This document shows, piece by piece, positions 23,401 through 34,838 of a stretch of DNA of 64,000 bases (position 1 is its first letter; every line of letters starts with the position of its first letter). The notes below the pieces were generated by a model, which saw nothing but the letters and a program-made list of their open reading frames with translations, was not told the DNA's origin and did not search any database. Origin of the DNA: Microcyclospora pomicola (Eukaryota; Ascomycota; Dothideomycetes; Capnodiales); NCBI GenBank assembly GCA_002786065.1, contig NHNY01000001.1:2170001-2234000 (forward strand), given 5' to 3'. Made by a program: the position numbers and the translations under genes.

Positions 23401-24055
23401 CTGCTAATCTCCAAACGCTCCCTCTAGGGACTTGGTCCTACAACGAGCTCTTCACGGTCCCTACAGCAGTTTCGCCCTGGGCCGCCGCCCTCGATCATAC
23501 CCGAGCATCAAAAAAGAGGGAGGTACAAGAAACAGGCATGACATACTGAGCTACGATAGCGGCCTGAGAAAGGGATCAGGTTAGACGCGCTCGAACTCGG
23601 CCTTCGAGACGGCTGCAAGACAGGAAGATGCTGTGCTAGAGAAAAGATAATGCTACAAGACACCAAGATAGGCGGCTACACTTGCAAATAGGGGAGCGAT
23701 TCAGTCAGATATAAGGTCAAAGAGCTGGGTAATTTTTCAGTCGCCACATCGAAGAGAATGCAGCAATAGGGTCATGACGAGCACCTCTACCTCTTCGTAC
23801 AGTGTCCGCGTTCAGCTTAAGACCTTTTCAATCACATCCCATCATGTCAGTTTGATCTGGCCAAGAGTTGCTCTAGACAATCTTGAACATGCCCAACCGT
23901 TCCGACATATCCAGTCAGTAAGAGAAGTAGCACACATAGCGAAGGATTACCGCTGCGTATAGGAAAGCCAGAAAGCGAGCTTCCCTAGTTGCTATGATCT
24001 TTAAAACACTGTGAATTAGTACTTCCATCGCTGGAAAGCGATTGTGCACGCTCAT
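17405..24055. other. non-genic part of the gene-poor block
   Basis: Short frames only. Pyrimidine-rich tracts ending in CAG (for example near 22580-22630) and scattered GTAAGT/GTATGT and CTAAC motifs on both strands suggest that some spliced transcripts may exist, but I cannot assemble a coding gene. Frames at 22528-23130 and 22151-22534 lack ATG at their first codon and resemble no family. Base composition is not RIP-like. Confidence 0.35.
20489..20604. repeat. imperfect GTT/GGT trinucleotide microsatellite
   Basis: A run of TTG/GTT units passes into GGT/GAT units. Read on the minus strand it gives His and Thr runs in an otherwise unsupported frame. It is best seen as a simple repeat. Confidence 0.8.
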
Positions 24056-24478
24056 TCAAGACGCGTCAACGTAGACCACACCATCGATCATGATGGAGGT
24101 CTCCGCGACGTTGGTAGCGATGATTACTCGTCGACCACACAACCGGTGGTCTCTCGGGAATGGCGCTGGATCGTTGATTGCGCGATCCTGGTCCCTTTTA
24201 CTCATGCGGCCCGTCAATGGGTAGCATATAAGCTCTCCTATCTCACTCTGGCTGTATCTCTTCAGCTCGCGCTGGATGCCCTGCTGGTACGCTTTGATCT
24301 CTTTTACACCACCAGCAAAAACCAAGATGTCACCAGATTTGTGCCGTAGATGTATGTGCATTACTGTCTGCACGACCGTATGACACATATCCTTTGGTGG
24401 ATGCTTCAGGAACAACTCTTGAACCGGAAACGCGTTGCCCGGTACAATGTGTATATTCTTGCTAGAAGACCTTTCCCT
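24056..24478 (-). pseudogene. DEAH-box RNA helicase fragment
   Basis: About 140 codons on the minus strand read as the RecA2-proximal part of a DEAH-box (Prp22/Prp43-like) RNA helicase: a VPGNAFPVQELFLKHPPKD linker, HKSGDILVFAGGVKEI (usual form GDILVFLTGQEEI) and the motif V region RRVIIATNVAETSIMIDGVVYV. The upstream DEAH/ATP-binding half and the downstream QRxGRxGR motif VI are not found in the adjoining sequence, and there is no start codon. It is therefore a truncated relic. It may be a decayed duplicate of a host helicase or cargo of an old mobile element. The fragment is well preserved compared with its surroundings. Confidence 0.7.
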
Positions 24479-27093
24479 GTCTTCGTGTATGTGGTACTAT
24501 AATGCAACGGACAAGCTACTTGGTCTCGAAAGGGAGCTTGACCAGGCATGGCCCCTGAATCGAAAATCGCTTGTCTGCTCTGAATCGTTTATATGTGGCA
24601 GTTGTGACTGAAATCGCAAGCCAAAGGTGCAGTGAAGTTCGTTATGATTGCGCAAAATATCGTATCCCACTGCCGGGTATGTCGAAAGGCATCTGCTTTT
24701 ACAGAGACCTTGAGGTACATCAACCCCTGCAGGACAACAAGAGACGAGAGACGCCTGCTGTCGAAGTTTGTGGTCGAGCTTCTGATGCACATCACATGGA
24801 CTGCCATCCGTCAGGGACTTAGAGTCCGGCCAGCACAAGACTCGGTGGACTACGGCCCCCCATGAAGTCTCAGCACCTTGTGCGCGAACTAAAAGCTGAG
24901 GTCTGACACAAGCATGATACATGGAAGCTATACGACATAGAGGAAGGCGCGACCCAACATGAGTAGCAGTATCTCTCCTTCCCTCGCCGTTGATTCTACG
25001 AACGTAGCACGTGCCATGTGACTCAGCATGGCTGCCTACCTCCCTACCTTATGTCCGGTGAACTTCGCAACCTTACCTCCGACCACCAGGCATGTTTGTC
25101 ATCGCTGGCATGATCACCTGCAGGGTCGCGTTCGCTAAACGTCGGGCCGTGTGCGCACGGACTGCAAGCGGTCTATATATTCTCGTCCTTCGCCGCTCCT
25201 CTTCCTCTTTCCTTCCTCTTCTTTTTTTCCCAAGCCAGCCATTGCCAGCCGCTGCCAAGTCGACACTGCCGATCTGGGAGGGGAGAGGGGGAGCCCGGAT
25301 CGGCATTCTTCCTGGATCTGGACCTGGACCTGGACTGGACTTGCCTGGCCATGCTCATTGTATTGCACTGACTCATTGAGCATTGTCAGGCCGCTCGCTC
25401 TGCCTTTGCACTTTGCAGATCGCTGAGCTTTTTTTTTCATCATGTACCTAGCCTTCAGCTTGGTCTTGGAGAAGAAGAATCCTTTTGTAGTAGTGGTAAG
25501 TTTCTGTCAGTTCCTGGTTCTGTGATGATTCGTTCACGTACATGTGTTGGGTGTTATTGTTCCGCGTACGCGCTCGATGTGAGTTTCACGTCGCACAGCT
25601 TCGAGGCAGAAGCCTTTGGTGGATTCATGATCTGCGTGGCTAATGGTCTTTGTGACTTTGTGGTATAGTATAATCTAGCCTCGTTGATCTTGCCTATTGC
25701 TTCCAAGCATACGACGATGTAGGACGCGTTGAGCGTGTTGACTGTACTGCTGAGACCTTGCCGCCGCCTCAATTTCGAGACAAACTTGCTCACTCATCAT
25801 GCTGCAGAAGTCTCACTGCCTGTGTAATGATTGCTCGTGAGCTATAGAATACTACAGAGCTGGTTCCACAGTCTCATCGCGACGGAAGCAAGCTGGAGAG
25901 ACGCCTTATCGATGGGGCCAGCAATGAGCCGTGCATGGTACGCTCCGGCGATGGCGGACTCATGATCACGTTGATCGACTTGAGCCTTTCAGACTGATAG
26001 AAGACATATGTACAGACCCTACTTCATCTTTCTCGGCTCTCTGTAAACCTTATGAATACATACAACTCCGCTCGTACCCCTGACACGAACGATGAAGACC
26101 TCGTGGCAGGCATCACGGTAAATCGAGCGTATACAGAGCTTTCGGCCTCACGCGCGGTACATCTCGACGTGGAACTATGTCGAGACCTCCATCGACCGGA
26201 CGAGCCAATGCGTACTCTCCTCACATCATGTAATGTCAAGGCCACCCTTTCGAACCGATCAAACGACAAGTTTCAGTGGACGATGGAGCTCATGCTCGCT
26301 ATGGCCAGGCACAACCTCCCAAAACCAAGAGAGGTGACAAGTGCGTAAGTCATCCAATACAAACCTCAGCACTCAATTAGGTTACAGCTTGGGACGTGGG
26401 TGACAGAGCTACAGGCTGATAGAGAGACATGCAGGAACTGACACTCCTCTAAACTAGATCTGGACTGTACAGCATTTCATCATTACTCGGGAGAGTATCA
26501 TCCTCCTCGATTTGGATCAGTGACCCCTAGCAAACACCATGTGCATACCAGCAAACTCCAGTCCGCTTATGCTCAGTGCAACACGCCGTTGGCAATCAAG
26601 TAAGCTCCAAGAAACAATGCCACACCTCACAGGCTTCCCCCACGACAGGCAGCGAATCACATTTGAGAACGAGGAAGTGCTATTAGCACAAGAAAGAGAC
26701 GGTGGGTGTCTGGATACTGTTCGTGTCACCAGACGAAGCGTCGAGAGAGTTCTACTCATATGCTCTACCTCCTATGTGGACTCTTGAGTGGACTTAGAAG
26801 ATCGGCAGTAAGGTTGAGCATCTGCACATCAAGAATCAGCGTGATAGCACAATACCAGTGGAAAGAGGTAAAGAGACACAACTTTCAACTTCGGCTTGTG
26901 ATCTGATACATACTTGCAACCGAGCGATAGATCTGCTCAGACAAGCTGTGCGTTGAGTCTGACGACCATTCAAAGATGGTGGGTAAGCATTCGGCTCTTT
27001 GTTCACAGGACAGCGCACAGTTTTGCAGTACTTGCGCTCGGACTACACAAAGCAAAGAATTGGGAAGTGCCACGCGTCATACCCCCCCTTGAA
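24479..27093. other. non-genic part of the gene-poor block
   Basis: No recognisable gene. A plus-strand frame with ATG at 26052 (98 codons) has no family resemblance. A pyrimidine-rich tract lies at about 25190-25235. No tRNA, repeat array or transposon end was recognised. Confidence 0.35.
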
Positions 27094-27720
27094 TCAATGC
27101 AGGCTCTTTTTAAGCTGTAGCTTGCTATAGGGTCGAAAACGTAAGTCAAAGGACGCAACGTCTGCTCGTCCAGGGCAATTCTCGACCAAGAGAATGGGAA
27201 CTGTGTTCATGAGAGCGCTGGCGCGCGACCCAATCACGAAAAGAGACATCAACGGCCCGACCAAGTCGGTAACGTACCGGACCATCCATCTGAAGCCGAA
27301 GTTGCATGAATATACGAGCGCCAAATTGGTCAGAGTGACGAGCACGCCTGGGATACGCGGTTCAGCGGCTGGAAGAGCCGGCGGAGCCTTCTCACATAGC
27401 CGGTGCAATAACCTGCATGAAAAGCGCGGTATGTGGAACAAAGGATGGGCGTGTTGCCTACACCGTGTTTCACGCATCAACCGACGTGGAAATCACCCGC
27501 AGGTCTACGGAGAGAGCATTCAACGACTGGCGCTTATTTGGCTGCAGATTAGCGAAATCAACGAGCAAAGCCCAGCACAGAGGACGATGGTCCGCTTCTC
27601 AGTGGGAGTGAAGACTGAAATGAGCATGTCGTCTATATCGTGCTCCAAGCGTTCGTTCGCAATATCGAAGCCTTTCCAGGATAGCTCTTCAACCTGCAAG
27701 ATATTTTGAGCCGTCATCAT
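27094..27720 (-). pseudogene. broken MFS transporter (DHA1 drug-efflux type)
   Basis: Two separate minus-strand pieces resemble opposite ends of a DHA1-type major facilitator. The first (about 27535-27700) reads FTPTEKRTIVLCAGLCSLIS, close to the cytosolic lead-in and first membrane helix of fungal Flr1/Aqr1-like carriers. The second (about 27110-27375) has PLMSLFVIGSRASALMNT followed by LLVENCPGRADVASF, like the late helix with the LLVDLxPGxxAxxTA block. Most of the central protein is missing, so this looks like an internally deleted host gene. Similarity was judged by eye and is moderate; the plus-strand 171-codon frame over it is probably a shadow. Confidence 0.45.
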
Positions 27721-28319
27721 AGCGATATTCTGGATCCAAAGGTGAGGTTGTCTTAATTGTCTCGTGATCGAGGGGACGTGGCATCTGTTATGGGGTGTTT
27801 CTCAGATAATGGTATTATGTTCTCACGGTCGCGTACTGAATACTGTGATGTTTGGCGAGAGCAGGCAGAGTCTAGCTGGAGTTCTTGTAACCATGATGCG
27901 ACTTAAGCTGGTGGCTGGCCAATTGATGCGACTGCTCTCCGGCGCCGGAATAAAGAGAATCCGACGTTGAACATCCAGTGGTGAAAGCCGAAATGGCAGG
28001 GATCATCATTAGAAGATTGCAGCCTGAAGCAAGAAGGTATTGCACTTCCAAAATTACATATCAACTGTGCTCACAACCAAGCTCCGTGGTAATCATTATT
28101 TCGTTCGACATTGAGTGCATGTACATAAGATAATTTAGAGCTGTATGTTCACCACTTCCGATCCATCCAATACTCCATCCAATGCTGCGTTCAATGCCAC
28201 TCCGACAACTCCGGCGGTAGCTTGCGAAACGGGTTCCCAACAAATAAACCGCCTTCAAACGTGTCCCATCTACAATATGTATCACTAGCTGGTCTTCTTC
28301 ATCTCACGCTGCTGCACGT
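27721..28319. other. intergenic, downstream of proline dehydrogenase
   Basis: About 0.6 kb that includes the probable 3' end of the minus-strand proline dehydrogenase gene. No frame or RNA gene is supported. Confidence 0.4.
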
Positions 28320-29771
28320 TCAAGCCAGACCAACAGCCGCTCTGAGTCGCCTGCCCAATTCCGCCTGTGCCGCTCTTCTGGAGTCGCTTGTCCGGCCAGC
28401 CGCATCTTTGTTCTCTGCAGCTCTTCGCAGGAGGTAGTTCAAGCACTGGTGTATGCTTCCCCATGTCGTGCATTTAAAAGTCCTTTCACCCATCGCGCCA
28501 GTGCTTGCCTCATGATCCTTCGCGGCAGCAAGCAGGCTTCCCGATACTTCGTCTGCCATCCCTTGAAGCTGAGCGAAACATAGGTTCGTCAACGTCTCAC
28601 CACGCGCAGTCTGTGCCCGTCGGAGAGCTTGAGCTCTTTCGACTGAGTCGGCGTTGTGTGTCGCAAGCACAACGTTGATCTCGGGCCACAGTTCGGAAGA
28701 GCTGACAGGTCTCAACAGGTTGTTGAACTTGCGATGGATCAATGCCGAAGCTAATTCGTCGTATGCGGAGTGGGTCGCTTCGATGGAAGGGTAGATTAGA
28801 TCGCGGACCTCGCTTCCGAGGTATGCTCCACGAACGAGTTTGATCCCGAGCGCAAAGTCCTCTTGTCGAGCGATATCGAGATGTTTGCTAAGGTTGGCCG
28901 GCGTCTGCTTCAAGTATGCCTGGTATGTGTTGTACACCACACTCTTGCCCTTCTGGTTGTAAATCTTTTGCTGACGCATTGTCCAGCTGAAGAAGCCTTC
29001 CAAAGTCCATGTCTCTTCTGCAGCCGGGAGAAGTGACACGTCTTTGCGAGCAGCGGCTTCACAGACTGTGTTCATGGCTTCGTCCATCCGCTTCGTGGGT
29101 GCGGCGTTGTCCTTCATCAATTTCATGGCATCCGCACCCATTCCACTCCATTTGAGGCCGACAAAGTCTCCTTCGGCTGCCGCATCGACAGACTCCAGCA
29201 TCCCTTGTCGCCACAGCTCCACGTCCTTCACCTCGTCCCCCTCGGCATCCTTCAGCACTTCGAGAGCGTACTCCAGAATTACGCCACTGTATCCCTGAGA
29301 TCGCAGATCGCTACACATCTTTCGCACTTGTGCCGGATTCTCGCCTGCACAGAACTGCAAGTAGAAGGTATGCCATAGGATGGCACGCACGAGAGGGTTT
29401 CGGTCAATGCTAGTAAGGAAGCTTTTGCTCTCGAGCATACTCCGTAGCAGAGATGTGGAAGCACTGAGAAGAGTGGGTGAGCTCGATACTGATGTGATAA
29501 GATAAGTTCTCAGGATCTGCGAGAGCGGAAGCGCTGCCAGAGGCGACGATGCAGGCTGTTGTACCGCATGCTGCAATACTGCTCCAGCAATGGGGATGGG
29601 ATATGCGAGGTTCTGCTCCTTGGGTTGCGAAGTATGTATCCGTCTAGTCTCCGGACGGGTGACTTGGTGATATGACCGCACAGATTGTATACGAGCTCCC
29701 TGCGGTAACCAATGCGAGACAACAGAAGGGAGAGCTGCCTCAACCCGTCTTGCGGAAGATGTCGATCTCAT
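28320..29771 (-). CDS. mitochondrial proline dehydrogenase (proline oxidase)
   Basis: A 483-residue single-exon protein of the PutA/PrnD/Put1 FAD-dependent proline dehydrogenase family. It oxidises proline to pyrroline-5-carboxylate in the mitochondrial matrix, the first step of proline use as nitrogen source. The N terminus is Ser/Arg-rich (MRSTSSARRVEAALPSV), fitting a mitochondrial presequence. Family blocks seen: YQAYLKQTP near 285, LGIKLVRGAYLGSE near 305-317, VLATHNADSV near 375, LCFAQLQGMAD near 405, and the C-terminal LNYLLRRAAENKDA that forms part of the active site (RRxxEN). No P5C dehydrogenase or proline permease is adjacent, so a prn-type cluster is not seen here. The ATG at 29771 is the first in frame. 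Confidence is high. Confidence 0.93.
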   Translation of the reverse strand: MRSTSSARRVEAALPSVVSHWLPQGARIQSVRSYHQVTRPETRRIHTSQPKEQNLAYPIPIAGAVLQHAVQQPASSPLAALPLSQILRTYLITSVSSSPTLLSASTSLLRSMLESKSFLTSIDRNPLVRAILWHTFYLQFCAGENPAQVRKMCSDLRSQGYSGVILEYALEVLKDAEGDEVKDVELWRQGMLESVDAAAEGDFVGLKWSGMGADAMKLMKDNAAPTKRMDEAMNTVCEAAARKDVSLLPAAEETWTLEGFFSWTMRQQKIYNQKGKSVVYNTYQAYLKQTPANLSKHLDIARQEDFALGIKLVRGAYLGSEVRDLIYPSIEATHSAYDELASALIHRKFNNLLRPVSSSELWPEINVVLATHNADSVERAQALRRAQTARGETLTNLCFAQLQGMADEVSGSLLAAAKDHEASTGAMGERTFKCTTWGSIHQCLNYLLRRAAENKDAAGRTSDSRRAAQAELGRRLRAAVGLA

Positions 29772-31260
29772 TCTGATGGGAAATCGTAATCTGACGCGTC
29801 AATGGCAAAGAATTCGTTCCTGGAATTCACGTCCGACGACAGCGACGAAGCGAGAGTTAAGCGAAGACACAAAGGACGGAAGAGAGTGGAATATGCGTAC
29901 TTGACCATGGCTGGGATGCCGCTATATACCGCATAGGACGTTATCTCTTCTGTTGTCATCATAATGTCACACGGCTATCCTCGCAGCTCGTTATCGCTGA
30001 CCACCAGCAAGGTGTTGTGTTGATATCTGGGTCCAGGACGACTACACGGCTATCGTCGGCGCTGATCCCAGCCCGCACTCGCTGATGTGGGGCAAGGTGG
30101 GGAGTGCGACAAGCTGCACTGGGTGAGTTTGCCGCAAGTGGAAAAGCTCAAGTCAGAGTGGAGTGGGCGCGCTACCAGCGGACGATGCCGACTTCATCTC
30201 ATCTTCCATCGCAACACTATGTGGTTTTGACCGTGTGCTGACATGCTATACTCACTATTTGCGTATCGGAGAGTATGTGTAGTATCGCTGTTGTGATGCG
30301 TTGTTGTTGTGGTCTTCGAATCCCGATGCAAATAGCGCTCAACGCTCAGCGCTGGCCTTCGCCGTGCTGCAGTGGATCAGCGATCGTTCCGCTGCATCAA
30401 AGAGTGCCGACAAATTGCAGCAATATTATTTCTCTCGAAAAAATGGCTTTGGACTTCTGTCATTAATAATCGAGGCAACGGGCAGTCGCTTGTCACATTG
30501 CGCTGCATTTGGAAGAGGTTTCTGCGTTGGCCAATACTGTTGTGGTGCTATGTTCTCCGCGCGCTGCCAGCTGCGATTATCATGTTATCAAGATACCTCT
30601 CCATCCTCTTCTTTGTTGGCACTCGCGAAGTGTCTGACGCGTCGTAGTGAACGCAAGGATAGTCGCAGATAGTGTTGTGAAAGTCGGTGACCCGGATGGG
30701 ATGTGTGATTTGTTTCTATCTTCTTCTTACTTCGCTATCTACGAGCCTTTTACTTCTACCATTTGACTCTGAAGATAGTCCCCGATACCAGACTACGATG
30801 AGGTTCTGGCGCACTCCGCTTTGACTTGGCACAAACATCTGTTCTACGTAGAGTCCGGGTTGGCACTATCGGCGCCTTGTCTAAACGTAGGTTAGCTGTA
30901 ACATAGACGTCACAGTCTGTTAGCGAGTCAGTATCGTTGGATTCTGAAGTACTTTTCGTCTGCCATATCTCCACGGGACAACGAAGGGTCATCAGGACTT
31001 GCTACAGTTCACTATTTGACAGTTAGCAATATGCCTGCTTCGCTTCGTGTAGGCTCTCAACAACGCAAGCGGTCTTCGATCGTTGTGTAACATGCGTTCG
31101 TAGGATCGGCTATCATACAAGTGGTAGTACGTGCCAGTGTTCGTGCTCTGTGAGAAAGCCTCAAGGCTCAGGAGTTGTTTGTCTCAATGTGGCAGACTTG
31201 GTGAGGTTTACAGTCACCCCTACGAGGTCATTGGCTCGCCAATACTAACGCATCACACGT
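29772..31260. other. non-genic, upstream of proline dehydrogenase
   Basis: This holds the proline dehydrogenase promoter and leader and about 1.2 kb without any supported gene. Several short plus-strand frames at 30275-30672 overlap one another and have no family resemblance. Confidence 0.4.
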
Positions 31261-31313
31261 GAAAGAGACGCGTCCGGTGCCTTAGTGCCAAGCCGTGGCC
31301 GTGCGTCTAGTGA

Positions 31314-31320
31314 TATAAAA
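31314..31320 (+). promoter_or_regulatory. TATA box of a possible spliced transcript
   Basis: TATAAAA lies about 90 bp before a canonical-looking fungal intron (GTACAAGT at 31407, CTAAC at 31453, TAG ending at 31476), all on the plus strand. The combination suggests a real transcription start, but no coding product is established. Confidence 0.35.
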
Positions 31321-31406
31321 CCCCACCGTGCCTAAAATCTCTTCGTCGCTTTTAGATTCCACAACAACTTCTTCCTCCTCATCATCACCTTCACGGTGCA
31401 TCACAG

Positions 31407-32120
31407 GTACAAGTCTCACCGACAGCATTTGTTCTTCATACTTGAACAGTCACTAACAAGTCTCTGTACTGTGTAGTCTCACCGCCGCCTTCAACTTTCG
31501 ACCTCGCGACCCGATCGCTCGAGTTTCGACAACGCGTTTCAACGCCGGCCACTAACCTTTGCACACTGCGACGCCCTTGCACCTTGCACACTGCTCTTCC
31601 TGCACACCTTACTCACCACTGCCACTGCCCATCTTACACACTACTCCTCCTATCCACTTTGCACGATTTCACGCCTGTTCACCTTACACCCTGCTACCCC
31701 TATCCACTTTGCACACCGTTGCTCTCACCCACCCTACACATCACTCCTCCTGCCCACCTTGCACCTCGTCCTCTCCCCCTTCTTTCGTATTATGGTCCGC
31801 TAACAGCTCTGTGCACAGATTCCTGACACCACACCATTCAACCTTTCGCTCTGCAAGCCGATGGCTCAAGCTCTGGAGGATCAACACCCTAAGTATGTCA
31901 CCTGCTCCTGACTCTATCTCTGTCACTGACATACCTCAAGATTTCCAAGAATCCGTCGAGTCTTACTCCGGAAGTTGCAAGCCAATCGCTCGACCCCGGA
32001 CCGATCACAGGCGGAGACGGCATCTTGTCCCCCTGATACCGCTCTTTCTAACAGGTCTTTCTGTGACTTGTAGAAACCCGACCCTCACCGCCCTCACCCG
32101 CTCCTTTGACGCCCCCTAGC
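31407..32120 (+). other. candidate spliced transcript of unknown coding potential
   Basis: Three intron-like signals follow each other: 31407-31476 (70 bp, CTAAC branch 20 bp before the TAG acceptor), about 31893-31940 (GTATGT donor, CTGAC, AAG acceptor) and a CTAAC...TAG acceptor pair ending at 32073 without a clear donor. A short frame beginning at ATG 31861 (MAQALEDQH...) would cross the second intron and end soon after; it resembles nothing known. The minisatellite at 31575-31785 would be in the transcript. This may be a non-coding RNA or a rapidly evolving small-protein gene. Confidence 0.25.
31575..31785. repeat. minisatellite, about eight 25-bp units
   Basis: Imperfect tandem copies of roughly CCACYTTRCACACYRCTCCTCCTRY, each 24-26 bp. 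Because 25 is not a multiple of three, the reading frame changes in every unit, so the open frames across it (His/Ser/Pro/Leu-rich) are composition effects and not proteins. Confidence 0.7.
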
Positions 32121-34838
32121 CGTCTCTTGCTCACCTCGCCTGCTCCATTGATGCCTTTAAGCCGTCCTCGTCGAGAGCAGTGAGCATAACGGCCTAAGAT
32201 TACTACTCGTGGACAATGGAGTTGCTCGCCGCAAGGCATTTCATGAGCTCTTCTTCCACAGGGCCAAGATCAAACCTGTCCAAAGTGACTGACCCTCCTC
32301 AAGAAGCTCTGTGCTGTGGAGTGGAGACCATTGGACACATCCCATCATTTCATATCCTCTCGCTTCCCTACACAAGCACGCAGAGTGCAAGGGAATGCAA
32401 GTCATACGGCAGATGAGCAAGCATACTGGTTGATACCACCGTGCCTACCTCAGAGGGATGCCAAAATCAATCAGGTCGCCAATGGTACAGGCCCAATGTG
32501 TTGGTGACGCCCCACCATACACCCATCACAGTTTAAACAACGTAACGCGTTGGGGTTTAGCTGGAGACCGACACCAATAGATAGCTTTGTATCGACATTT
32601 GCAACCCACTTTTTGTGCCTGTGTATGTACTTTTCATCGTGTCACGCTCGTCACTCTCGTGTCAGCTAGTCGTCATCTGAGGTATGCTGGCCATGAAGTG
32701 TTGCTGCGAGGTGTCGTTTGGGTGTCATCGTGTCGCAACCTGCGAGGTGGCTTGATTCCGATACATGTAGAACGGCCCACCCGCGCACGTCAATGGCTCT
32801 GTTGGCAGAGATTGACCATCTCGCTATAACCCTCTGCTTCATGGTACTCACGCCATGCTCTGAAGACCAGCCATCACCACGTAAAAGGTCTGTCTTGGTA
32901 TAACCAGTCATCTGTCTCATTGGAGCATCTTTCTTGCCCATTGGCGCGAAGCCCCTATATATGTAAGCTCGATTGGAAGACAATGTTGGCCCAGCCCACT
33001 GCTTCACTGCTAAGTCCCTTTTGTGGTCGTCGTGGTCATGCTTGACCCATTGAGGCTGGCCGAGCGTGACCAACGCGACAAGTTCTGTTGATCTGTGAAG
33101 TCACAAGCTATCATGGAGTCAAGGATTCTTCTTGAACTAGATTCACGGCGAAGGCGAAGCTCTGTAAACTGACTGCGACTGCCGAAGTCGAACATACATC
33201 GCCACAATCTTTGCTCGGCGATCACTGAAGTCACATATTGCGTATACATAGTGCTTCAGGGGTATTGCATCAGGGCTATTCGGATCTGTTAGGCGGATAC
33301 AAAGAGATATTCTGATTGTCGGAAGGACGTCTTTTGTTCTGAAGCACGGTGAAAGGTCGGAATGACTGGAGGAAGGTGCAGTAGCAAGGCTGTCGCGTCA
33401 AGACCTCGCAGGCTTCATCACTCTTTCCTCTGCGGACGCTTTCCACGATACCTCATGCAGCACCACAACCACATCATATATCAGTCCGCAAAATCAATGC
33501 AGAGGACTCTTCATGATTAACTCGCTTTTCCATATTTGTGAAATGTGTTGTAAGGAGCGTAGCGAAAGATAAAGGGGTGTGAGGAGAAACGGAAGAACTT
33601 CAACGGTACAAGTTCGGCAGCGGACCAGCGTAATATATATTTGTGTTTCAAAAAGCATTCCTCGTAGATAGAGCAGATAGTCTAGATAGAGTGCTTTGCT
33701 TTGCCATGCCTGCCGCTGCCGCCGCTGTCCTGGGTTCGATTGGGGTCCACGTGTACTTGCTAACATTCTTCTACGTAGGGACCATGAGAGCATACAAGCG
33801 CATTAGCACTGACGCACTTGAAGCCCATCTTTCTTTTTTTGTCTTTCTGACTCGTAGCACTGGTACTTGACGCGCGCCGGAGGCGACAGTGCTTGTGTAT
33901 GGAAGATGATGTTCCCTTTTGCAGATATGGACGCGTAAAGGCGCTGACACCTTCAGGGGCCTACCTCGATACGTACAATTGCAATATATCGGACACGATC
34001 TCCTACAGCGAACACTTATGACTGTGCTTAAACAATAACCAAACATGAGGGACCAGTGTGTGGAGCACTGGCGACCCCTTCTATCACTGACAATCTCAAG
34101 ACGCGCACGAGAGACTCTTCCCTCAGCAACAAATGCGAGAGACGTTCAGTCCCTCGCCAATATGAACATTTGTATCAGACGCAGCGAGAGCGTAACACCA
34201 TCTGGCTACGGCAATTGCATCAATTTGCTCTTAGCAGCCTTGAAACCCCCCAGACAGTCGGACCTGAGAGTCAGGGCGCCTCGACATCTCCTTTGCACAT
34301 ACGGTATGAACAAAGTGTGATCATAAAGACAGCTCATGCAGCAGATCCAGCATCGCTTAAATCTCTTGAGGTCCACCCAGAAGCATATCTGAGATTTCTC
34401 ACGTCCAAAAGCGAGCTTGCAGCTCTTGTTTGCTCCTTGAACCGTGCAGCTGACTATCGGCTAGCCAATCTCCCAATCAATCATTCTCCACCTTCACGGC
34501 ACTCACAAACACCGGCAGGTCACCTTTGCGAGTTCCAACAGACGAAGAAATTGAAAGGACACGCCCAAGTCAGTCTGACATCGCCCCTGGAACAACATGA
34601 GAGCGCCTCGTCAACCAGTGGCGCGTGAAAACCCACCCCGAGACCATGCCGGACCGAAAGAGCTTACAGTGGCTCTGGTATCATGTACCGAAAGCCAGAC
34701 AAACAGATTCGTGGGTGGCTCACTGCATATAGGATGAGCCGTGGCGAAGTGCGGTGAGCGAGATTACTTTCAACTTTTGGTGACGGTGAGGTCACAATCT
34801 ATCCTGGTCATTAATATCTATGATAACTGACATGTCTA
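32121..34838. other. non-genic region before the ABC transporter gene
   Basis: 2.7 kb without a supported gene. A 190-codon plus-strand frame at 34056-34628 has no ATG anywhere and matches no family. The last few hundred bases include the 3' end of the minus-strand ABC transporter gene. Confidence 0.4.

Noticed and set aside
27194-27709. 171-codon plus-strand frame
   Set aside because: It is antisense to the MFS relic, with no family resemblance; probably a shadow of the old coding strand.
13658-28319. LTR retrotransposon or CRISPR-like array in the gene-poor block
   Set aside because: No paired long direct repeats, no reverse-transcriptase or integrase blocks and no short regular repeats with spacers were seen.
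31559-32119. 186-codon His/Ser/Pro/Leu-rich plus-strand frame
   Set aside because: It translates a 25-bp minisatellite whose period shifts frame in each unit, so the peptide is not repetitive as a real repeat protein would be.
33700-33760. GGTTCGATT stretch as a possible tRNA arm
   Set aside because: No paired stem bases on either side.
34056-34628. 190-codon plus-strand open frame before the ABC transporter
   Set aside because: The frame contains no ATG at all, has no family resemblance and lies in a non-genic region.
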